The notes under the pieces are model-generated. The model worked only from the letters and a program-made list of their open reading frames with translations. It had not been told where the DNA came from and searched no databases. The position numbers and the translations under genes are program-made. 40,918 nucleotides of DNA from Prevotella sp. GTDB lineage: Bacteria; Bacteroidota; Bacteroidia; Bacteroidales; Dysgonomonadaceae. Within the stretch, counting starts at the first letter, position 1. Every line of letters begins with the position of its first letter. Positions 35,454 to 40,918 of the stretch are shown piece after piece. The stretch covers positions 1 to 40,918 of the forward strand of contig JAITVH010000144.1 of NCBI GenBank assembly GCA_031285905.1, in the 5' to 3' direction.

Positions 35454-36392
35454 TTATTTTTCAAAACTTGCTTTTTCTGCCTCCAAGTCTGCTTTTGATT
35501 TACTTATTGTTACCAGATAAACCCCTCCAAAAATAAGAAGGGCGGCAAGCAATTTTTCTATTGTAAACCTGTCCATTCCCATAAAGATAGCTATTGATGA
35601 TGCTATCAGAGGCTGCATATTGTTATACATAGATATGGTGGTCGGTCTTATTCTTCTTTGTGCCAGAGGAATCATCATATACGTAAAGAAAGTAGCTCCC
35701 AGCAACGTGAAAGAGAGTAATATATATGGCAAAAAATCCGGTTGATGAAACATCTTTGCTTCTATCACATAAGGGGTGCCATATGGTAAGTTAATCACCG
35801 CTGAAAACAGGAACATCCATTTCATCATTGTTATAGGTGAGTATTTAGTCGACAGCGGACGCGTAATTACAATGTAAAAAGAATAAAATAATTGTGCGCA
35901 CAATACTGCCAGATCGCCTATCAGATTATTATTTTGTTCCACATTTACATTGCTTGTACTGGTATATACCAGGAAGATAGCGCCGGCTCCACCGAGAATA
36001 ACACCACCGAATTTTTTTATAGTAATAGGTTCTTTGAGTATCAGTGCAGCTAAGATCATAGCAAACAGAGGACTACTGGTCGTTATAATAGAGGCATCCA
36101 CTGTAGAAGTATGTCCCAGTCCAAATGCAAAAAGGCTCTGGTTGATAAGCATACCGCTTAGCCCTCCCACCAATAAGATGAGCATATCTTTTTTCTCTAC
36201 TTTCTCCTTTGGCATGAGAAACGATACCAGCCAGAATGCTATGGCAGCAAACCCCATACGCAACATCGTCATTGCTTGTGGGGTGAGCAATCCGCTCTCA
36301 TAGAAATACTTATTTACAGGAATATTCAGACCAAATATGGTCATTACAACAAGCATAATAAGGTTGCCTTGTTGCTTTTGTGAAAGAGTCAT
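35454..36392 (-). CDS. EamA-family (drug/metabolite transporter) membrane protein
   Basis: 312 aa with ten predicted transmembrane helices in two EamA repeats: TIFGLNIPVNKYFYESGLLTP in the first and LLGATFFTYMMIPLAQRRIRPT in the second. ALILKEPITIKKFGGVILGGAGAIFLV is the usual end of repeat 1. EamA carriers export or import small metabolites such as amino acids or nucleosides; the substrate is not evident. It is the last gene of the ribE operon, 5 nt after the DUF2238 gene. Confidence 0.9.
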   Translation of the reverse strand: MTLSQKQQGNLIMLVVMTIFGLNIPVNKYFYESGLLTPQAMTMLRMGFAAIAFWLVSFLMPKEKVEKKDMLILLVGGLSGMLINQSLFAFGLGHTSTVDASIITTSSPLFAMILAALILKEPITIKKFGGVILGGAGAIFLVYTSTSNVNVEQNNNLIGDLAVLCAQLFYSFYIVITRPLSTKYSPITMMKWMFLFSAVINLPYGTPYVIEAKMFHQPDFLPYILLSFTLLGATFFTYMMIPLAQRRIRPTTISMYNNMQPLIASSIAIFMGMDRFTIEKLLAALLIFGGVYLVTISKSKADLEAEKASFEK

Positions 36393-36397
36393 TACAG

Positions 36398-37018
36398 TTA
36401 TTTATCGGATTCTATACTATCTAATTTTTGAATTTGTTTATTCTGCCATCCGGAGAAAAACAGTAACATACAAATTGCTCCTATCATGGCAAAAAACATA
36501 TCGGACTGGGTATCCCATTCGTAGCCCTGCATGCCGAGGAAATCTTCCGCACCATCCTTTGATAAAACAGCTACCCACCATTCGATCAATTCGTAAAAAG
36601 CACTTATAGCCAGACAGATACAAATGACAAGGAATGGTATCCATGATTTCTTCCGGATGACTTCAAGTCGAATGAGTAATTCACGCGCAATCATGGCAGG
36701 AATAAACCCCTGGGCAAAATGTCCCACTTTATCATAATTATTTCGGCTCTGATCAAAGACTTCGCGTATCCAGTCAAAGAGTGGAACCCTTGCATACGAA
36801 TAATGTGCTCCGACCAAGAGAATAAGAATATGAACCAGAATAAAAAAGTAAGTCATATCCGTAAATTTGAAACGTTTGAATGTCGCTATTAAGATAGCTA
36901 CCCCGACAAGGCACATCCCGGCTTCGAGAAACCATAGTCCGGCTTCATAAGCGCCAATACCCGACCATATAGTTGCTACCAGGAAAATGGCCAGATAAAC
37001 CCAATATTTAATCTTCAT
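36398..37018 (-). CDS. DUF2238 (YjdF-like) membrane protein
   Basis: 206 aa with about six transmembrane helices. The family motifs are VGAHYSYARVPLFDWI, RNNYDKVGHFAQGFIPAMIARELL and SAFYELIEWWVAVLSKDGAEDFLGMQGYEWDTQSDM, holding conserved charged and aromatic residues (HYSY, D-K-GH, YE-EWW, WD-Q-DM) at the membrane face. The function of the family is unknown. It lies 6 nt after the nitroreductase gene and 5 nt before the EamA gene in a tight operon headed by ribE. Confidence 0.88.
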   Translation of the reverse strand: MKIKYWVYLAIFLVATIWSGIGAYEAGLWFLEAGMCLVGVAILIATFKRFKFTDMTYFFILVHILILLVGAHYSYARVPLFDWIREVFDQSRNNYDKVGHFAQGFIPAMIARELLIRLEVIRKKSWIPFLVICICLAISAFYELIEWWVAVLSKDGAEDFLGMQGYEWDTQSDMFFAMIGAICMLLFFSGWQNKQIQKLDSIESDK

Positions 37019-37024
37019 GTCCGC

Positions 37025-37579
37025 TTATTTATAAGTGTTGAATGATATGATTTCCTCTGCTGATTTCCTTTTCTTTTCGCGTAAAGGTTGCGCCGGATAA
37101 CCGATAATAATATCAAGAACCACACGCCTGTTTTCAGGGATATTGAGAAATTTCTTCATCTTCGATTCGGCAAACCAACCGAGAATACAACTGCCCAGCC
37201 CCTCGGCTTCGGCTGCGAGGCAAATATGTGCAGTGGCAATGCCGATATCAAGAAAGGCAAAGTGTTTATCTTTTACTATTCCGCCAATTCCCGAACTTAT
37301 ATTTACTTTTTCTTCTACTACGATGATGTGTACAGGTGCCTGTTTTGTGAAGTGGTTCATTCCCAGTAAACGCGCTGAGGCAGCATCAGCTACTTTATTT
37401 TTCAATTCAGGTTCATCTACCACAATAAAATGCCATGGCTGTGCATTACATGCCGAAGGGGATAACCGCGCAGCATCCAATATGCGGCTAATAGTTTCTC
37501 TATCTACTAAACGTGATGTGTCGAATGCACGGGTACTTTGACGTTTTTGCACCAAATCATAGAATTCTTCTTTCCCCAT
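37025..37579 (-). CDS. Nitroreductase-family FMN oxidoreductase
   Basis: 184 aa from the ATG at 37579, which gives the usual start MGKEEFYDLVQKRQSTRAF. An in-frame ATG 63 bases earlier lies inside ribE and adds residues the family lacks. FMN contacts are RQSTRAF near residue 13, the stretch SPSACNAQPWHFIVVDEP, and the C-terminal GLGSCILGWF then IIGYPAQPLREKKRK. The enzyme reduces an unknown substrate with NAD(P)H and FMN. It starts 4 nt after the ribE stop, and FMN is made from the riboflavin produced by RibE, a sensible pairing but not proof of function. Confidence 0.9.
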   Translation of the reverse strand: MGKEEFYDLVQKRQSTRAFDTSRLVDRETISRILDAARLSPSACNAQPWHFIVVDEPELKNKVADAASARLLGMNHFTKQAPVHIIVVEEKVNISSGIGGIVKDKHFAFLDIGIATAHICLAAEAEGLGSCILGWFAESKMKKFLNIPENRRVVLDIIIGYPAQPLREKKRKSAEEIISFNTYK

Positions 37580-37583
37580 AATT

Positions 37584-38183
37584 TTATAGCTGAGTAATGC
37601 GGCTGATATATTTGCCGATAATATCAAATTCGATATTGACAATGCTTCCGGCCTTTATTTGGTGGAAGTTAGTATGCTCATATGTGTAAGGTATAATTGC
37701 CACTTCGAACGAATTATTGGTAGGCACTACAACTGTCAGGCTGACACCGTTTACTGTAACTGAGCCTTTATCTACAGTGAGATAGCCTTTTTTAGCCATC
37801 TCCCGATCGAATTCATATTCAAATTTGAAATACCAGCTACCATCTGCTTCCCTTACTTCCAGGCATTTCGCAGTCTGGTCAACGTGTCCTTGTACAATAT
37901 GTCCGTCAAGTCGGCCGTTCATCAACATGCTACGCTCAAGATTGACTTTATCGCTAACTTTCAATAGCCCAAGATTACTACGTTCCAGCGTTTCTTTGAT
38001 AGCCGTAACCGTATAATTATTATTGTCGATGTTTACCACAGTCAGGCATACGCCATTGTGAGAAACACTTTGGTCGATTTTCAACTCATGAGTGAATGAA
38101 CAACTCATTGTAATGTGTAAATTCTCAGCTTCTTTTCTCAGCGAAACTACAGTTGCTGCTTCTTCTACTATACCTGAAAACAT
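37584..38183 (-). CDS. ribE: Riboflavin synthase alpha chain
   Basis: 199 aa. It disproportionates two molecules of 6,7-dimethyl-8-ribityllumazine to riboflavin. The protein has two similar lumazine-binding repeats: the first starts MFSGIVEEAATV with SVSHNGVCLTVV, the second near residue 96 with GHIVQGHVDQTAKC and VTVNGVSLTVVV. The length is normal. It heads a four-gene unit with a -7 element at 38224-38231. Confidence 0.95.
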   Translation of the reverse strand: MFSGIVEEAATVVSLRKEAENLHITMSCSFTHELKIDQSVSHNGVCLTVVNIDNNNYTVTAIKETLERSNLGLLKVSDKVNLERSMLMNGRLDGHIVQGHVDQTAKCLEVREADGSWYFKFEYEFDREMAKKGYLTVDKGSVTVNGVSLTVVVPTNNSFEVAIIPYTYEHTNFHQIKAGSIVNIEFDIIGKYISRITQL

Positions 38184-38223
38184 AGTTTGTCTGCTTTAAT
38201 TATTTATCTGATTAATAATGATG

Positions 38224-38231
38224 CAAAGTTA
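38224..38231 (-). promoter_or_regulatory. -7 element of the ribE operon
   Basis: TAACTTTG on the minus strand matches TAnnTTTG, 40 bp before the ribE ATG. I saw no FMN riboswitch in the short leader. Confidence 0.5.
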
Positions 38232-38262
38232 CGCATTTATTATTGAAATAATGTTTTGACAA

Positions 38263-39150
38263 TTATACTTCGATATTAAATACTTCTTTTACGACTAACC
38301 CAATGATGAAACTTATGAATGCAACTCCCAGACTGATAGCCACCATTTCCCCGAAGCGGGATTTGAATGAATAATCTTTAGCTATGGATGCATAGAAATT
38401 GAAGATCGCTATAATTGTTATTGCAATAGCAATCGTTATTCCTAAAGCGAGATAAACATTAGAAAGTAATAAATAAGGAAGTATCAGGGCTATCACCGTA
38501 AATATATAAGCTATACCTGTATATATTGAGGCAGTAAGGGGTTTTACTTTACCATCACCATCTGTCTTAGTGGAAAGGTACTCAGACCCGGCCATTGAGA
38601 AAGCTGCCGAAACGCCGGTTATGATACCTACAGAAGCAATGATAGTAGCATTCTGTAAGCCAAAGGTAAGTCCGGCGAGTACACCTGTTAGCTCTACTAA
38701 AGCATCATTTAACCCGAGTACAATAGAGCCAAGATAGTCTAATGGTTTATCTTTGATCATGGCGATCAGTTGTGCCTCATGTTCTTCTTCATCTTTTTGA
38801 ATGTCTTTGGCTTCGGGTACTACCCCAGATAGTTTATTATAATCTATTACAGCATTCCGCTCTCCCTTTTCCATTAGTTTTATACCGAAAGTAAGGCCAA
38901 ATAGTCGTATGACCACCGCATAGAACCATACTTTATGTTTTTTAGGCTTTACATCCTGATTTGTGTATGATTCCCATACTTTGGCATGGTAAGCTTCCTG
39001 TTCGGCTATTTTATTTATTATTTTTTTATTTTCCTCGTCTTTTATGGCTGAAGCTATTTTTTGATAAACTAATGATTGTGTCACTTCATTGCGTTGTGCT
39101 GTTAAAAGCTTCTGCAATATATTGGCTGGTATATGATCCGTATTCTTCAT
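38263..39150 (-). CDS. VIT1/CCC1-family metal transporter with N-terminal ferritin-like domain
   Basis: 295 aa. Residues about 5-100 form a rubrerythrin/ferritin-like helical domain with Glu/His candidates for a di-iron site (AQRNEVTQSLVYQKIA and KIAEQEAYHAKVWESY). The C-terminal part (about 125-295) is a VIT1/CCC1 transporter with five helices, starting DYLGSIVLGLNDALVELTGVLAGLTFGL and containing AAFSMAGSEYLSTKTDGDGKVKP. Family members move Fe2+ or Mn2+ out of the cytosol; the soluble domain probably senses or delivers iron. It may be functionally linked to FeoAB, but it lies 30 kb away. No promoter box was recognised. Confidence 0.9.
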   Translation of the reverse strand: MKNTDHIPANILQKLLTAQRNEVTQSLVYQKIASAIKDEENKKIINKIAEQEAYHAKVWESYTNQDVKPKKHKVWFYAVVIRLFGLTFGIKLMEKGERNAVIDYNKLSGVVPEAKDIQKDEEEHEAQLIAMIKDKPLDYLGSIVLGLNDALVELTGVLAGLTFGLQNATIIASVGIITGVSAAFSMAGSEYLSTKTDGDGKVKPLTASIYTGIAYIFTVIALILPYLLLSNVYLALGITIAIAITIIAIFNFYASIAKDYSFKSRFGEMVAISLGVAFISFIIGLVVKEVFNIEV

Positions 39151-39273
39151 TTTGCAGTTCTTTTTATATGTAATATAAAATTAACATTTTAGAAATAAAT
39201 ATGTTTTAATAATCAATAAGATTTTCAATAATAAAGCGATTGTTTAAAAAGCAAATATTTTGTAAAAAAATCC

Positions 39274-39281
39274 TATATTTG
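39274..39281 (+). promoter_or_regulatory. -7 element of the PDZ-DUF4136 gene
   Basis: TATATTTG matches TAnnTTTG, 29 bp before the ATG at 39311. The TTTG at 39259-39262 is too close to be its -33 partner. Confidence 0.5.
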
Positions 39282-39310
39282 CGCACAAAATCTATCAACA
39301 GGTTTAAATC

Positions 39311-40738
39311 ATGAAAAAGAATTTCTATTATTGCTTATTATTGCTCCTGTTTTCTATTAATATCCACTCGCAAGGATATGATAAAAGTTGTTACTTCGGA
39401 ATCACTTTCGATGTCAGTAATAACCAGAATTGGGGATTCGGTGAACTGATCATAACAGCAGTAGAACCTCATTCTCCTGCCGAAAAAGCCGGGATCAAGG
39501 TAGATGATATAATAATGGAAATCAATGATAAAGCGACTTTCCTGAGAGATAACCAGACTATTGCAGACTGGTTGTTCGGGGATATGTATGCTCCTGAGGT
39601 AAACTTTACGATACGTAATATGAATACTTATTTTAAGGAGTATACACTATATCGTAAATGTATTGCTATTAATGCGGTCAGTGAAGCTGCGTTGGCTAAT
39701 ATATTTTCGTTTTATAGCCTGGAAGATACAAACCAGCGTAAGCTGAAACTTCCGATACATGTTCAGCCACGGCCCGAAACTGATTATACAGACTATCATA
39801 CCTACGATTTTTATAAGGATGAAGACGGGACGACAGATGTGGACGCTCATATAATAGAACTTCTGGAGAAAGATCTGAATGCCAAGGGGTTGGTTCGGGA
39901 TACTGATGATCCTGATATTGTTGTCCAAGCGTATTATAGTTATGAGCCTAATCCTAAATATAAGGAAAACAGCACAATTACTCCGTCCTGGAGATATGAT
40001 GCAGAGAATGAACAAATGGTGCGTGTACCAATTATTGATCCCGAGAACTCAAATCTGGAAGCAACAGGGCAGTTTATTGCTGAATACGGCTTTAGCTTTT
40101 ATGACCGTAAATATATCAATGATAAAGAGCTAACTCAGATATGGGATTGTAGTATAAAGGATTGCATGTCGGCAGATCTGCCTTTAAGGGAATATGTCAG
40201 ATTGCATACGCCTATGATGTTGAAGCAATTTCCATTCACAACATCTAAAGTGGAAGCTGAATACAGAATAGAATTTAGCAGATATAACTATACAGGCCTC
40301 TACTTCAATGCAGACGACCTTATAACCATAAGCGATGTCGATGTGGAATCACCAGCATATACATCGGGAATTCGTCCGGGATATATAGTAAAAAAAATAA
40401 ACGGAAGAAGTTTCAATCATACAAAAGAAACTCTTTCTGAAGGCTATAAGTCTTTTATTTCAGAAACAATGGTTTACAGAGATCAAAATACAAAATTCAC
40501 AAATGCTGATGGTTATGCTGATTGTATGTATTGGGCTCCTAATTCTTACTCAAGCATAGTTAAAGAATTGAATAAATCGAAATATGTAGCCCATTTTTCC
40601 TATCTGTATGACTTCCGTAAATATGTAAATGGTAAAGATGACAATACCATTACTATCGAAGCATGGGATGGTATGCAAAACCGCATATTTACAGTTACCC
40701 CTGAAATAAGAAAATCCGTTACTGTCAAGACTTTTTAA
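39311..40738 (+). CDS. Exported protein with PDZ, DUF4136-like and second PDZ domains
   Basis: 475 aa with a signal peptide (about residues 1-20, ending NIHSQG). The first PDZ domain (about 25-95) reads YFGITFDVS, then ITAVEPHSPAEKAGIKVDDIIMEIN. The middle (about 155-330) resembles DUF4136: DYHTYDFYKDED, ELLEKDLNAKGLVRDTDDPDIVVQAYYSY, TGQFIAEYGFSFYD. A second PDZ (about 335-400) is marked by DVESPAYTSGIRPGYIVKKINGRSF. No protease domain is present, so it is probably a scaffold or binding protein in the periplasm. The C-terminal 13 codons also appear inverted at the end of the window (see 40698-40918). Function unknown. Confidence 0.75.
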   Translation: MKKNFYYCLLLLLFSINIHSQGYDKSCYFGITFDVSNNQNWGFGELIITAVEPHSPAEKAGIKVDDIIMEINDKATFLRDNQTIADWLFGDMYAPEVNFTIRNMNTYFKEYTLYRKCIAINAVSEAALANIFSFYSLEDTNQRKLKLPIHVQPRPETDYTDYHTYDFYKDEDGTTDVDAHIIELLEKDLNAKGLVRDTDDPDIVVQAYYSYEPNPKYKENSTITPSWRYDAENEQMVRVPIIDPENSNLEATGQFIAEYGFSFYDRKYINDKELTQIWDCSIKDCMSADLPLREYVRLHTPMMLKQFPFTTSKVEAEYRIEFSRYNYTGLYFNADDLITISDVDVESPAYTSGIRPGYIVKKINGRSFNHTKETLSEGYKSFISETMVYRDQNTKFTNADGYADCMYWAPNSYSSIVKELNKSKYVAHFSYLYDFRKYVNGKDDNTITIEAWDGMQNRIFTVTPEIRKSVTVKTF

Positions 40739-40918
40739 GTAATAGGTAAAGAATATTGTCGCATTTTCTCTGGTCGCTGTAGGGGCGAAATATCTTTCGC
40801 CCGCTGATTATTCGGGCGAAAGATATTTCGCCCCTACAGCGACCAGAGAAAATGCGACAATATTCTTTACCTATTACTTAAAAAGTCTTGACAGTAACGG
40901 ATTTTCTTATTTCAGGGG
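40698..40918. repeat. 106-bp perfect inverted repeat at the window end (probable assembly fold-back)
   Basis: Bases 40813-40918 are the exact reverse complement of 40698-40803, with a 9-nt loop (CTGATTATT) between. The left arm includes the last codons of the PDZ gene and its stop. The right arm ends on the last base of the window. The core (40780-40838) is palindrome copy 3 of the GGGGCGAA family, which is a natural hairpin; the long outer arms most likely come from the assembler folding back there. Confidence 0.9.
40780..40838. repeat. GGGGCGAA palindrome, copy 3
   Basis: The outer part is GTAGGGGCGAA, the variable core is ATATC, then TTTCGCCCG, and the complement follows after a 9-nt loop. 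Both arms match copies 1 and 2 in the outer part only. Its true outer limit cannot be seen because it lies inside the fold-back. Confidence 0.75.

Noticed and set aside
37580-37642. 21-residue N-terminal extension of the nitroreductase frame
   Set aside because: It lies within the 3' end of ribE and adds residues not found at the start of this family; the ATG at 37579 fits the operon spacing.
38184-38262. Possible FMN riboswitch ahead of ribE
   Set aside because: The gap is only 79 bp and lacks the conserved RFN-element segments.
40839-40918. Apparent new intergenic sequence after the last palindrome
   Set aside because: It is the exact reverse complement of upstream sequence and probably not real; no feature is called on it.

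Overview
The window looks like a chromosomal segment from a Bacteroidales bacterium, most like Dysgonomonas or a close relative; this is inferred from gene content, not from a marker gene. Supporting signs are a SusC/SusD pair, a FeoA-FeoB fusion, a TamL-type lipoprotein, a PorE/PorD-like pair from type IX secretion, a C10 protease relic, and many TAnnTTTG (-7) promoter elements, a few with TTTG about 20 bp upstream, as used by the Bacteroidetes primary sigma factor. The DNA is AT-rich. I see no tRNA, rRNA, CRISPR array or intact insertion sequence.

Layout. Positions 164-2282 hold two exported DUF1080 proteins, the second joined to a metal-hydrolase-like domain. Positions 2253-5455 (minus) hold a short-chain NAD(P)-binding protein and MutS2. 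Positions 6067-8550 encode the FeoAB iron transporter. Its likely small Cys-rich partner lies 6.1 kb away at 14697-14855, with a SusC/SusD/lipoprotein operon (8993-14551) between them. Positions 14863-15135 hold a well-delimited structured RNA with its own promoter and terminator. Positions 15267-18948 are a metabolic operon: pyrE, an SRPBCC protein, argH and serB. Positions 19033-20663 (minus) hold a small lipoprotein and a frameshifted, C-terminally shortened C10 (streptopain-type) protease. A second structured element lies at 20810-20957. Positions 21211-22827 (minus) encode an ABC-F ATPase whose second nucleotide site looks degenerate.

Positions 23234-29712 carry an alpha/beta hydrolase, an ATP-grasp-like protein, a SpoU/TrmH methyltransferase, TamL and a TPR protein. 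Positions 29716-32598 (minus) are the porE-porD-like pair. Positions 33019-34750 are mnmA and a TRIC-type membrane protein. Positions 35454-38183 are a tight minus-strand operon (ribE, nitroreductase, DUF2238, EamA exporter), with a small outer-membrane protein just beyond it. Positions 38263-39150 encode a ferritin-like/VIT1 metal transporter, and 39311-40738 a PDZ-DUF4136-PDZ exported protein.

The least explained material is between genes. Three palindromes share an outer GGGGCGAA but have different, internally complementary cores (23071-23134, 34787-34850, 40780-40838). Two loci 9.6 kb apart (23031-23186 and 32646-32833) each carry a pair of the same GTNACCTTTG-type repeat around a different palindromic insert, in opposite orientations. 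The last 106 bases are an exact reverse complement of 40698-40803, including the end of the last gene. That is most simply an assembly fold-back at a contig end, so sequence after about 40838 should not be trusted.
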